NCBI GenBank assembly: GCA_009925965.1
Contig: RFPW01000064.1
Span: forward strand, 1 to 10,081
Direction of reading: 5' to 3'
Length of the DNA stretch: 10,081 nucleotides
Origin: Betaproteobacteria bacterium
GTDB taxonomy: Bacteria; Pseudomonadota; Gammaproteobacteria; Burkholderiales; Burkholderiaceae_E
The translations under genes and the position numbers were made by a program. Positions 1-7,263 of this stretch are shown in pieces (the stretch's first letter is position 1; the number at the start of each line of letters is the position of its first letter). The notes below the pieces were generated by a model. It had not been told where the DNA came from, made no database searches, and saw only the letters and a list, made by a program, of their open reading frames with translations.

Positions 1-54
1 GTGAAATTATAGGTCGAGAGCTCAGCTTGGGCCCGATGAACCTAAAGGACAAAT

Positions 55-729
55 ATGGCTCATGACGAGAACAAAGCATTCCTCCGCCGGATGCCCATTT
101 TTACCGGGATTGGTGAATCCCAGCTTGAAATGCTGGCCGCAGGTAGCGTGCGGCGCAGCTTTCCGCGGGGTCGATCGATCGTAGCCGAGGGCGAAACTTC
201 GCAGTCGTTTTACCTGTTGTTATCGGGGCGGGCCAAAGTCCAGCGGTCGGACTCAGAGGGCAAGGAAGTCATCCTGGCCATTCTCGGGCCCGGGGAATTC
301 TTTGGGGAAAAGAGCCTGATTGACGATGCCCCTCGATCGGCGAGTGTCATCACAATCGAGCCCTGCGATTTCATCGCGGTCAATAAGGAAAGCTTCAAGG
401 CCATGCTGGCTTCCAGTACCGATATGTGCCTCGCCATTATGCGGGGCATCGTCCGGCGGTTACGTGAGGCAGACAAGAAGATCGAGACCTTGGCGCTGAT
501 GGATGTCTACGGTCGCGTTGCCCGCGTGCTCCTCGATTTTTCGGAAACGGTGGGCGGTGAGCGCGTGGTCAAGGGCAAGTTGCCGCGGCAGGAAATTGCC
601 AAAATGATCGGTGCGTCACGCGAAATGGTCTCGAGGGTCATGAAAGGGCTCGAGGTAGACGGATTTATTGTTCCCGTGAGCGAAGGAAGATTGTTGCTAC
701 GCGACAAGATTAACCTCTACCTGAATTAG
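55..729 (+). CDS. Crp/Fnr-family transcriptional regulator
   Basis: A 224-residue cytoplasmic DNA-binding regulator with the standard two-domain Crp layout. Residues about 15-125 form the cyclic-nucleotide-binding beta-roll. Its phosphate-binding cassette is intact (FGEKSLIDDAPRSASV, with G84-E85 and R94-S95), so cAMP or a related ligand is plausible. A dimerisation helix at about 127-160 leads to a winged helix-turn-helix at about 177-206 (LPRQEIAKMIGASREMVSRV). The only cysteines are C104 and C125, so it lacks the N-terminal Fe-S cysteine cluster of true FNR. The ATG start is supported by AAAGGA at 44-49, five bases upstream. The first 54 bases hold only part of its promoter region; TTATAG near 8-13 could be a -10 element but the -35 lies outside. 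The gene ends 25 nt before the ftsK reading frame, in the same direction, so co-transcription is possible. The family is certain; ligand and targets are unknown. Confidence 0.93.
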   Translation: MAHDENKAFLRRMPIFTGIGESQLEMLAAGSVRRSFPRGRSIVAEGETSQSFYLLLSGRAKVQRSDSEGKEVILAILGPGEFFGEKSLIDDAPRSASVITIEPCDFIAVNKESFKAMLASSTDMCLAIMRGIVRRLREADKKIETLALMDVYGRVARVLLDFSETVGGERVVKGKLPRQEIAKMIGASREMVSRVMKGLEVDGFIVPVSEGRLLLRDKINLYLN

Positions 730-754
730 CATTGAGGGGTTTCCTGCTTCCGGA

Positions 755-2839
755 TTGCGGATGTTGCTGGTATCGCTCTCACTGCCCGAAAGGGCCATGC
801 GCTTGCTCGACGAAGCGCGTTGGTTTGCCAACGCCGGAGCGGGTCTTCTGCTCGCTCTGATTCTGCTGACTTACGATCGAGCCGACCCGGGCTGGTCCAA
901 TGCGGGCCCCCCGCGCGAGATCCATAACGCAGGCGGTCGGGTCGGCGCCTGGCTGGCGGATTTGTTGTTGTATCTGTTTGGCGCAAGCACCTGGATCTGG
1001 GTCGGCCTGATCGCGGTTCTGCTGTGGCGCGGCATCTTGCGGATGCGTGCGCGTGAAATGTCGGCGCGTGGCGTGACGCCCACAACCGATCCTGAAGCGC
1101 CGCATTTTGCGTTTGAGCGGTGGCTCGGGTTTACGCTGTTTTTCCTTGGGTGCGTTGGTCTCGAATCGCACCGGCTGTATTCGCTGAAGATGCCGATGCC
1201 GCTCGCGCCAGGGGGGGTGGCGGGGGATTTGATTGCCGACGGCTTGAGTTTGTTGCTGGGACCGGTCGGAACAACCATGGTGTTGCTGGGCTTTGTTGCC
1301 ATTGGCTTCAGTCTGCTCAGCGGATGGTCCTGGTTTGAGATTTTTGAGCGTATCGGCGGGGCGGTCGAGCGGACGGTGGACCTTGTGCTCCGGGCACTGG
1401 CGGACCGCGAGGATCGCGCGATTGGGCAGCAAGCGGCCCTGGAACGAGACGGCCTTGTCGTAGAAAAGAAGCTCAAGGTGCGCCCGGCAGACGGACCCCT
1501 GGATGACTTTACGTCGGCCGCAACCGATGCCGGGATTGGTGGGGCTGCAGGGGCCGTCGGAGCAGCTGCGGCATTCCGGCCACGTCGGGCATCGGCCACC
1601 GAATTCAATGAACCGCAGTTAGCCGGGTTGTTTGAGGACGATCATTCCCTGGGCGATCGTCCCGGGATTGTTGCGGCAGAAGCGGCTGATTCGGACTCAA
1701 TGGATTCCTCTTTCGTGCTCCGGGCAAAGCGCGCGGTCGATGCCGAGGCCGAGTTCGAGGCCGAGTCCGATGGCGACGCCGAACTGGAACCTAGGTTGAA
1801 TTCGCCCCCGGCCGCTGATCTCGCCGCCCCCAAAGAGCCCGCAGTGACGTTTCGGATCGAACCGCAGGCACCGCCCGCGGAAAAGTCGGTTCGCGTGCTC
1901 CGCGAAGCGCAAAAGTCGCTTTTTGGTCTCCTCGAAGGCTCCGATCCAAGGCCAAGCGTCGCGTTGCTCGAACCGCCGCCCGCGGTGGTCGAGACCGTCA
2001 GCCCGGAGTCCATCTCGTACACCTCGCGCCTGATCGAGAAGAAACTCGCCGACTTCGGAGTGGCTGCCAAGGTCGTTACAGCGCAGCCGGGTCCGGTGAT
2101 CACTCGATACGAAATCGAACCGGCGACGGGCGTCAAAGGCAGCCAGATCGTCAATTTGGGTAAGGACCTGGCACGCGCGCTTTCGCTGACGTCACTTCGG
2201 GTGGTCGAGACCATTCCGGGCAAGAACGTCATGGGGCTTGAGTTACCCAATGCAAGACGCCAGACGGTTCGGCTGTCGGAAATTCTGAGTGCCAAGGTGT
2301 TCGCTGATGCGAGTTCGGCGCTCACGATGGCCCTGGGCAAAGACATCAGCGGCCATGCCGTTGTCGCTGATCTGGCCCGTATGCCGCATTTGTTGGTTGC
2401 CGGTACCACCGGGTCGGGTAAGTCGGTTGGCATCAACGCCATGTTGCTGTCGCTTCTCTACAAGAGCGATCCGGCGCAGGTCCGACTCATCCTGATCGAT
2501 CCCAAGATGCTCGAAATGAGTGTCTACGAGGGGATTCCGCATTTGTTGGCTCCGGTGGTGACCGACATGCGACAGGCCGCCAATGCGCTGAATTGGTGTG
2601 TCGCAGAAATGGAGCGGCGCTACCGCATCATGAGCAAGCTCGGTGTACGTAACCTGGCCGGTTTCAACACAAAGATCGCGGAAGCAGCGCAGCGCGAGAC
2701 CCTGATCCCCAACCCGTTTTCGCTGACACCAGACGCCCCGGAGCCGCTCGGTCGCCCTGATCCCCAACCCGTTTTCGCTGACACCAGACGCCCCGGAGCC
2801 GCTCGGTCGCCTTCCGCAGATTGTGGTGGTGATCGATGA
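755..2839 (+). CDS. ftsK: FtsK N-terminal part: membrane anchor, linker, Walker A
   Basis: The 5' reading frame of the split ftsK, 694 codons. About four hydrophobic segments (residues near 22-40, 65-92, 120-136 and 165-190) form the membrane anchor. A long Ala/Glu/Pro-rich acidic linker follows, to about residue 400. The alpha/beta motor domain then starts, with Walker A GTTGSGKS at residues 550-557. The last 27 residues, beginning PDPQPVFADTRRPG, are out-of-frame translation of the second duplicated copy and do not belong to FtsK. The start is uncertain: 755 is TTG, ATG follows at 761 in frame, and ATG at 797 has AAAGGG at 789-794 but only two bases of spacing. GAGGGG at 734-739 is the better ribosome-binding sequence but sits rather far from each start. 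Identity as FtsK rather than a SpoIIIE paralogue is supported by the lolA-rarA-serS neighbourhood. Confidence 0.85.
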   Translation: MRMLLVSLSLPERAMRLLDEARWFANAGAGLLLALILLTYDRADPGWSNAGPPREIHNAGGRVGAWLADLLLYLFGASTWIWVGLIAVLLWRGILRMRAREMSARGVTPTTDPEAPHFAFERWLGFTLFFLGCVGLESHRLYSLKMPMPLAPGGVAGDLIADGLSLLLGPVGTTMVLLGFVAIGFSLLSGWSWFEIFERIGGAVERTVDLVLRALADREDRAIGQQAALERDGLVVEKKLKVRPADGPLDDFTSAATDAGIGGAAGAVGAAAAFRPRRASATEFNEPQLAGLFEDDHSLGDRPGIVAAEAADSDSMDSSFVLRAKRAVDAEAEFEAESDGDAELEPRLNSPPAADLAAPKEPAVTFRIEPQAPPAEKSVRVLREAQKSLFGLLEGSDPRPSVALLEPPPAVVETVSPESISYTSRLIEKKLADFGVAAKVVTAQPGPVITRYEIEPATGVKGSQIVNLGKDLARALSLTSLRVVETIPGKNVMGLELPNARRQTVRLSEILSAKVFADASSALTMALGKDISGHAVVADLARMPHLLVAGTTGSGKSVGINAMLLSLLYKSDPAQVRLILIDPKMLEMSVYEGIPHLLAPVVTDMRQAANALNWCVAEMERRYRIMSKLGVRNLAGFNTKIAEAAQRETLIPNPFSLTPDAPEPLGRPDPQPVFADTRRPGAARSPSADCGGDR
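2700..2811. repeat. Perfect 55-bp tandem duplication inside ftsK
   Basis: Bases 2700-2756 match 2755-2811 without a mismatch (a 57-base match at an offset of 55), so the array is two full copies plus two bases. The unit encodes the FtsK loop TLIPNPFSLTPDAPEPLGR between the Walker A and Walker B regions. The period shifts the frame by +1 and truncates FtsK. I found no sign of a mobile element or an inverted repeat at the ends. Confidence 0.97.
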
Positions 2840-3506
2840 ATTAGCCGACCTGATGATGGTGGTTGGCAAGAAGATCGAGGAACTGATTGCGCGCCTTGCT
2901 CAAAAGGCCCGAGCTGCCGGGATCCACTTGATTTTGGCCACCCAGCGCCCCTCGGTTGACGTGATTACGGGTCTGATCAAGGCCAATATTCCGACCCGGA
3001 TCGCCTTTCAGGTTTCGAGCAAAATCGATTCGCGCACCATCCTGGATCAAATGGGCGCTGAAAGCCTGCTCGGAATGGGTGACATGCTTTATCTGCCCCC
3101 GGGCAGTGGCGTGCCCATGCGGGTTCATGGTGCTTTTGTCGCTGACGAAGAGGTCCATCGGGTCGTGGAGCACTGGAAAGCCCAGGGCGATCCGGACTAT
3201 ATCGAGGGCCTGCTCGAAGGCGGTGTGGTCGAAGCCGCCGACACCGGCAGCGCGGTGGGTTTCGGTGGCCTTAGCCAAACGCTCTCGGAGGCAGGCGTCG
3301 ACGCGGAGACCGATCCGATGTACGACCAGGCCGTTGGGATCGTGCTCCAGAACCGGCGGGCTTCGATTTCGCTGGTTCAACGCCACTTGCGGATTGGCTA
3401 CAACCGGGCCGCCCGGCTCCTTGAGCAGATGGAAAAGTCTGGAGTCGTCAGCGCGATGGCCACCAACGGTAACCGCGATGTGCTTGTCCCGGCGCGGAAC
3501 GAATGA
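2823..3506 (+). CDS. ftsK: FtsK C-terminal part: Walker B and gamma domain
   Basis: The 3' frame of the split ftsK, continuous with the motor once one 55-bp copy is removed. It opens at the Walker B strand (VVVIDELADLMM). It continues through the highly conserved motor block LATQRPSVDVITGL, SSKIDSRTILDQ and ESLLGMGDMLY. It ends with the winged-helix gamma domain (residues about 164-223 of this fragment, with RIGYNRAARLLEQME), which in FtsK reads KOPS polarity sequences and contacts XerD. The GTG at 2823 is an arbitrary in-frame start inside a catalytic motif, not a genuine initiation site, and there is no convincing ribosome-binding site. The stop overlaps the lolA ATG (ATGA at 3503-3506), which suggests translational coupling; a truncated FtsK could therefore lower lolA translation. 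Confidence 0.85.
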   Translation: MVVIDELADLMMVVGKKIEELIARLAQKARAAGIHLILATQRPSVDVITGLIKANIPTRIAFQVSSKIDSRTILDQMGAESLLGMGDMLYLPPGSGVPMRVHGAFVADEEVHRVVEHWKAQGDPDYIEGLLEGGVVEAADTGSAVGFGGLSQTLSEAGVDAETDPMYDQAVGIVLQNRRASISLVQRHLRIGYNRAARLLEQMEKSGVVSAMATNGNRDVLVPARNE

Positions 3507-4222
3507 TCGCGCTTGGCTTGCCGGTGCTCGGGGCACGGATGCGTTTGGTGGCGGCCTTGATCGCGATCCAGCTTGCGCCGGCGCCAGCGCTCGCGGCCCC
3601 GGAGGTCGATCCGTCCAGCGGGATCGCGCAGTTGCGCGTCTTTGTCGAGGGCACGCGGGCGGCGCATGGCGAGTTCACCCAGCGAACGACCCGCACCGAT
3701 GGCCCTGCCGGTCGATCAGAGCAAGGACGTCCGGAGCCATCGCGTGCCGATGCGCCGCGAACGGTGAGCGGGCGCTTTGCCTTCGCCCGGCCTGGGCGTT
3801 TTCGGTGGGAAGTGACTCGCCCCGATGATCAACTGATTGTTTCGGACGGTAAGCAGGTCTGGTTTCATGACCGCGATCTTGATCAGGTGTCCGTCCGACC
3901 GCTAGGGGATTCGATCGGTTCCAGTCCTGCGGCGATTTTGTTCGGGTCCGATGCCATTGAGCGTGAATTCGCGGTGCGTGAGATGGGGTTGCGGGAGGGC
4001 GCTGCCTGGATCGAGGCCACGCCTCACCGCAAAGATGCCGGCTTTGAGCGGATTACAATCGGGCTGCGGCAGGGGCTGCCTGTCGCGATGGAGATTCGCG
4101 ACGCGTTCGGGCAACTCACCCGCCTGAGTTTTGATTCAGTCCGGCGTGATGCGCAACCAGACCTGAGCCAGTTCAGATTCGTGGCGCCAGCGGAATCAGG
4201 GCAAGAAGGCCGGCGAAAGTAG
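3503..4222 (+). CDS. lolA: Outer-membrane lipoprotein carrier protein LolA
   Basis: LolA is the periplasmic chaperone that takes lipoproteins from the LolCDE ABC transporter and hands them to the outer membrane. The 239-residue product starts with a Sec signal peptide ending ALA-A near residues 29-32. The mature part shows the LolA fold signatures: HGEFTQ (residues 55-60), FARPGRFRWEV (94-104) whose R96 aligns with the functionally important R43 of E. coli LolA, DDQLIVSDGKQVWFHD (108-123), and a C-terminal LSQFRFVAP. A hydrophilic loop at about 62-88, rich in Arg, Pro, Glu and Gly, is roughly 14 residues longer than in E. coli. The ATG overlaps the ftsK stop by 4 nt. ATG at 3539 (M13) is an alternative that would give a shorter, more usual signal peptide. 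The 3' end overlaps the convergent gene at 4196. Confidence 0.92.
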   Translation: MIALGLPVLGARMRLVAALIAIQLAPAPALAAPEVDPSSGIAQLRVFVEGTRAAHGEFTQRTTRTDGPAGRSEQGRPEPSRADAPRTVSGRFAFARPGRFRWEVTRPDDQLIVSDGKQVWFHDRDLDQVSVRPLGDSIGSSPAAILFGSDAIEREFAVREMGLREGAAWIEATPHRKDAGFERITIGLRQGLPVAMEIRDAFGQLTRLSFDSVRRDAQPDLSQFRFVAPAESGQEGRRK

Positions 4223-4966
4223 GCGGAGTCCGACCGATACCCAGCGTTCGCCGGTTTCGGTGCCCCAACGGTTGCCGAACGTCGTGTCGACTTGGACACG
4301 ATCCGGGATGACCCAAAATCTCAATCCCAGGTGATAGAACCCGCGTGATTTGCTGTCGCCATAGGTTTCTGCAATGAGTTGCAGGCGCTGATTGAGCCGG
4401 GTTTCTGAGCCGATGCCCCAGGTGGCGGCGGTATCTTGTGTGAGGGGTCGGCGGACCGCGCCCGCATTCAGGTGCAACAAAAAGTCATCCCCCGCAAACG
4501 AAAAGCTCACCGGGACGTATGCATATTGATCACCGAACTGCAGTTCGGTCTTAACCGAGGGGTGCCGCACGGTCCCAACAGCCAGGCCGTAACCCCAGCT
4601 GTCGGGGGTTAGCGGTCGAAAAAGGGTCTTTGCCTGTAGAACGACATCACTGGCGTGACGACCTTCCTCCGGGTGGCTGTACGCGCCGCCGACTGTGATT
4701 TCCAGGTTGCCGGTGGGGTTGCAACCCGGCAGCGCCCAGCGCTCCCACCCCCCCTGTTTGTAGAACTTAGCCCAGGTTTCAACCTGGCAACTCTTTGGGT
4801 CAACGATGCGCGCATCGTCCGTGATCATCGGGCGCGCAGCGTATGCGGTTCTGCTTGAAAACACCGCGACGGCCACCAAAACCCACGCGGCAAGGCACAC
4901 GGCCTTGATCGGGCGTCGAGCGCCGGCGCGATCCCCCCGGTCACGGTACGAATAGTGTTGTTGCAT
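4196..4966 (-). CDS. Secreted protein, probable outer-membrane beta-barrel, unknown function
   Basis: I do not recognise a named family with confidence. From ATG at 4966 the product has about 256 residues; an in-frame TTG at 4978 would add four, and neither start has a clear ribosome-binding site. A basic N-terminus is followed by a hydrophobic signal segment (AVCLAAWVLVAVAVF) and a likely cleavage site after RTAYA. The mature protein begins with RPMITDDARIVDPKSCQVE and has two cysteines (in KSCQ and PGCNP) that could form a disulphide. The rest alternates polar and hydrophobic residues in aromatic-rich strands (WGYGLAVGTVRHP, GFYHLGLRFWVIP, RWVSVGLRLL), as expected of an outer-membrane barrel of about 8-12 strands. 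Its start lies 54-66 nt downstream of the hydrolase gene's stop on the same strand, so the two are probably co-transcribed. It converges with lolA and overlaps its 3' end by 27 nt. The barrel call is inference from strand pattern. Confidence 0.78.
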   Translation of the reverse strand: MQQHYSYRDRGDRAGARRPIKAVCLAAWVLVAVAVFSSRTAYAARPMITDDARIVDPKSCQVETWAKFYKQGGWERWALPGCNPTGNLEITVGGAYSHPEEGRHASDVVLQAKTLFRPLTPDSWGYGLAVGTVRHPSVKTELQFGDQYAYVPVSFSFAGDDFLLHLNAGAVRRPLTQDTAATWGIGSETRLNQRLQLIAETYGDSKSRGFYHLGLRFWVIPDRVQVDTTFGNRWGTETGERWVSVGLRLLSPAFLP

Positions 4967-5032
4967 CGAACGATTCAATTCGGCGGAACTCTCGCTGCGG
5001 CGCTAGGGTGCGGTTAGACCACTTACGCTATC

Positions 5033-5791
5033 TCAGGCGGATGACGCGACAGAGACATCGTCGCATTGTTGTTCAGAATCCTCGGCGACTGCCGCCCATG
5101 GTGGGCAATCGGCGAGATACGCCTGCCAGCGGTCGCCCAGCAAGATCGAGGGTTTGACAATTTCGAACCACGGCGAGGTGTCAAAGTCCCGGGGCGCCAC
5201 CAGTGAATGATGGTGCATGCGCGCAGCCACCGGGTAGTCAATTGACGCAAAGGCTTGCGCAATGAGGGTTGAACAAATGGCGCGGGTTGGATCGCCGCTT
5301 CCGAGGGCAAGGAGTTGACGGCGAAATCGGGGCGGCACGAACGGCAGCGGAAAAAGAAATCGACCGAGATCGACGACGTTCTTCAGATCGTATTGGTGTC
5401 CGCAACGTCGCACAGCTGAATCCACAACAGTCTGAATCTGTTGCAGGGTGAGGCCTACGGGGCGGCAAATTCGGGTGTGCATCGACCCATACTTCGCGAG
5501 CGGCGCCAATTGAACCCCGTGTTCCATATCGGCTTCGATCAACACCAGTGCATCGCGATCTGAGGTAGTTGACGTCGCGACGCACAGTGCCGCATGAGAC
5601 CAGGTGCTCTGGGTCAAATACTTGATGGCGGTGCTGATATGGCGATCGCCCTCGACCAACAAAACATCGCCCGGACGAATCACGGCGCGAAGGGCAGCAA
5701 GACTATTCGTCGTCGGCGGTGCATACGTGCTGCTCGGGCGATTTAGAAACCGCGCAATCTGCCGACCAATAGCCCGCGTTAATAAATTCAT
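5033..5791 (-). CDS. YiiX/YebB-like permuted NlpC/P60 cysteine hydrolase
   Basis: A 252-residue protein resembling the circularly permuted papain-like (NlpC/P60 superfamily, YiiX/YebB, Peptidase_C92) enzymes, often annotated as lipo-like proteins. In this permuted fold the histidine comes first and the nucleophile last. Visible here are RPGDVLLVEGD (39-49), TWSHAALCV with the candidate catalytic H66, IEADMEHGV with E86 as an acidic candidate, and AICSTLIAQAF with the candidate nucleophile C173. The family's members act on amide or thioester bonds in peptides or lipids; the substrate here is unknown. There is no clear signal peptide, though the N-terminus (LLTRAIGRQIARFL) could form an amphipathic membrane-binding helix. 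The ATG at 5791 is preceded by GAGGG about 12 nt upstream. It is divergent from rarA, with 92 nt between starts, and sits upstream of the barrel gene, suggesting a shared cell-envelope role. Confidence 0.82.
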   Translation of the reverse strand: MNLLTRAIGRQIARFLNRPSSTYAPPTTNSLAALRAVIRPGDVLLVEGDRHISTAIKYLTQSTWSHAALCVATSTTSDRDALVLIEADMEHGVQLAPLAKYGSMHTRICRPVGLTLQQIQTVVDSAVRRCGHQYDLKNVVDLGRFLFPLPFVPPRFRRQLLALGSGDPTRAICSTLIAQAFASIDYPVAARMHHHSLVAPRDFDTSPWFEIVKPSILLGDRWQAYLADCPPWAAVAEDSEQQCDDVSVASSA

Positions 5792-5883
5792 ACCCTAGTG
5801 TGCCCTCAGCGGGGTTGGTTTGCCAATCCGCATCCGTGACCTCGACGAGCGACAATAGGGGGGTCGTGGTTAATGAGTCGTTA
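5792..5883. promoter_or_regulatory. Divergent intergenic region, hydrolase gene / rarA
   Basis: These 92 nt separate the divergent starts of the hydrolase gene and rarA and must hold promoter elements for at least the hydrolase gene. I could not pick convincing -35/-10 pairs on either strand. A short imperfect inverted sequence, TTGG-TTTG-CCAA (5815-5826), is present but too short to call an operator. A G-run (5858-5863) lies about 20 nt before the rarA ATG. Confidence 0.35.
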
Positions 5884-7191
5884 ATGTCCAACTCATCGCT
5901 GTTCCCCCATGAATCCCAGGAGCCCTTGGCCGAGCGCATGCGGCCGCGGACCCTGGCCGCCATTCTGGGTCAGGACCACTTGCTGGGGGAGGGTGGGGCG
6001 CTTCGACTTGCGATTGAAAGCCGGCGTCCCCACTCGATGATCTTGTGGGGCCCACCGGGCGTTGGTAAGACAACATTGGCGCGCCTGTTGGCCGATGCGT
6101 TTGGCCTCGAGTTCATGACGATTTCGGCGGTGCTCGGTGGTGTGAAAGACATCCGCGATGCGGTTGCGTTTGCGCATCAACATCAGCCACGCGGCACGCT
6201 CGTGTTCGTGGATGAAGTGCATCGATTCAACAAGGCGCAGCAAGATGCATTTTTGCCGCATATGGAGTCAGGGCTTTTCACCCTGGTCGGCGCGACCACC
6301 GAGAACCCTTCATTTGAAGTGAATTCGGCGCTGCTCTCGCGGGCGGCCGTTCATGTGTTGCGCCGTCTCGATCCGTCCGCACTTCAGATCCTGGCTGAGC
6401 GGGCCTTTCAGGTTGCGTGGCCCGGTGTCACCGTGACAGAAGAGGGCATTCGCCTGTTGGTCGATACCGCCGATGGCGACGGACGCCGACTGCTCAACTT
6501 AATCGATGCGTTGGCGCCCACTGAAACGACGCTTGATCGGGACCGCATCGCAGGACGTTTGGGTGAGCGCGTCCGCCAGTTCGACCAAGGCGGTGATGCG
6601 TTCTATGACCAGATTTCAGCCCTGCACAAGAGCGTCCGCGGCTCGAACCCCAACGCGTCGCTCTACTGGTTAGCAAGGATGCTCGACGGCGGTGCAGATC
6701 CGCGCTACATCGCCCGACGCCTAGTGCGAATGGCTGCCGAGGACATCGGCCTGGCCGATCCGAGGGCGCTCCGGTTGGCGCTTGATGCAGCGCAGACCTG
6801 GGAACGACTGGGCAGCCCCGAGGGCGATCTAGCGCTGGCGATGGCCGTGACCTATCTCGCGGTCGCCCCCAAATCGAATGCCATTTATAAGGCCTGGAAG
6901 GGCGTTCAAGCCTTTGTACGCGAGCGCGGATCCGATCCGGTCCCGGATCACTTGCGCAATGCGCCAACCCGACTCATGTCGAATTTGGGGTACGGGCGCG
7001 CGTATCGATATGCGCATGACGAGCCGCATGGTTACGCCGCGGGGGAGTCCTACCTGCCCCCCGGCCTGAATGATCTCGATATTCGCGATTGGTACGAACC
7101 GACTGATCGCGGCCTCGAGAGCCGGATTCAGGAAAAACTCGACCGCCTGCGACAACTCGATCAGGAATACGAACGGAGTCAGCGCAAGTGA
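5884..7191 (+). CDS. rarA: Replication-associated recombination protein RarA (MgsA), AAA+ ATPase
   Basis: RarA (MgsA) is a homotetrameric clamp-loader-like AAA+ ATPase that acts at stalled replication forks and interacts with SSB. The 435-residue product has Walker A GPPGVGKT (56-63), Walker B VFVDEVHRF (107-115), sensor 1 GATTENPSF (136-144) and the SRA segment whose R153 is the probable arginine finger. The C-terminal half carries family signatures FYDQISALHKSVRGS, ALYWLARMLDGGADP, HLRNAPTRLM and YAHDEPHGYAAGE. I chose ATG at 5884 because the resulting N-terminus, MSNSSLFPHESQEPLAERMR, lines up with E. coli RarA (MSNLSLDF...PLAARMR). The frame is open back to an ATG at 5800, but that extension is atypical. 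The Shine-Dalgarno is poor at 5884, while GTG at 5866 lies just after a G-run. Length matches the family. Confidence 0.95.
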   Translation: MSNSSLFPHESQEPLAERMRPRTLAAILGQDHLLGEGGALRLAIESRRPHSMILWGPPGVGKTTLARLLADAFGLEFMTISAVLGGVKDIRDAVAFAHQHQPRGTLVFVDEVHRFNKAQQDAFLPHMESGLFTLVGATTENPSFEVNSALLSRAAVHVLRRLDPSALQILAERAFQVAWPGVTVTEEGIRLLVDTADGDGRRLLNLIDALAPTETTLDRDRIAGRLGERVRQFDQGGDAFYDQISALHKSVRGSNPNASLYWLARMLDGGADPRYIARRLVRMAAEDIGLADPRALRLALDAAQTWERLGSPEGDLALAMAVTYLAVAPKSNAIYKAWKGVQAFVRERGSDPVPDHLRNAPTRLMSNLGYGRAYRYAHDEPHGYAAGESYLPPGLNDLDIRDWYEPTDRGLESRIQEKLDRLRQLDQEYERSQRK

Positions 7192-7212
7192 GCAAAATGG
7201 GCGCGGGTGAGC

Positions 7213-7239
7213 TTGATCACCCCATGTCCCGGCGATAAT
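7213..7239 (+). promoter_or_regulatory. Possible sigma-70 type promoter upstream of serS
   Basis: TTGATC (7213-7218) and GATAAT (7234-7239) resemble -35 and -10 boxes in the 113-nt gap between rarA and serS. The spacer is only 15 nt, shorter than the ideal 17, so the call is weak. It would give serS a leader of about 60 nt. Confidence 0.3.
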
Positions 7240-7263
7240 CATAGCCGTGCGGCTTTGCGCCTG

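Larger units (their letters stand above)
755..3506 (+). pseudogene. ftsK: DNA translocase FtsK, frameshifted by a 55-bp tandem duplication
   Basis: FtsK is a septum-anchored, ATP-driven hexameric pump that moves chromosomal DNA and activates XerCD at dif. Here the gene lies in two frames. The upstream frame (755-2839) carries membrane anchor, linker and Walker A; the downstream frame (ending at 3506) carries Walker B and the gamma domain. The break coincides with a perfect tandem repeat of period 55 at 2700-2811, and 55 is not a multiple of 3. Deleting one copy joins the frames as ...PEPLGR-LPQIVVVIDELADL..., exactly the continuity expected of FtsK, and gives about 898 residues from the TTG at 755. 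As written, translation stops at 2837-2839, inside the Walker B codons, so no working motor would be made. Because FtsK is normally important for growth and the rest of the gene is undamaged, a sequence or assembly error or a very recent mutation is more likely than old decay. Confidence 0.9.

Noticed and set aside
779..1608. Long antisense open frames opposite the FtsK membrane domain
   Set aside because: They are Arg/Gln/Pro-rich products typical of the reverse strand of GC-rich coding DNA, with no domain and no ribosome-binding site.
1642..2442. 266-codon open frame on the - strand inside ftsK
   Set aside because: It is a composition shadow of a high-GC gene: serine/alanine-rich, no recognisable domain, and wholly antisense to well-conserved FtsK coding sequence.
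2756..2839. Programmed ribosomal frameshifting to join the two ftsK frames
   Set aside because: The frame break is fully explained by a perfect 55-bp duplication, and decoding past it would still insert unrelated residues before Walker B. I see no clear slippery heptamer with a downstream structure.
5815..5826. TTGG-N4-CCAA inverted sequence as an operator or CRP site
   Set aside because: It has only four bases per arm and does not match the TGTGA-N6-TCACA consensus; such short palindromes occur by chance.
5800..5883. N-terminal extension of RarA from the ATG at 5800
   Set aside because: The added 28 residues do not resemble RarA, while the ATG at 5884 gives an N-terminus aligned with the E. 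coli protein.
6494..6967. 157-codon - strand open frame inside rarA
   Set aside because: It is antisense to strongly conserved RarA motifs and its composition looks non-coding.
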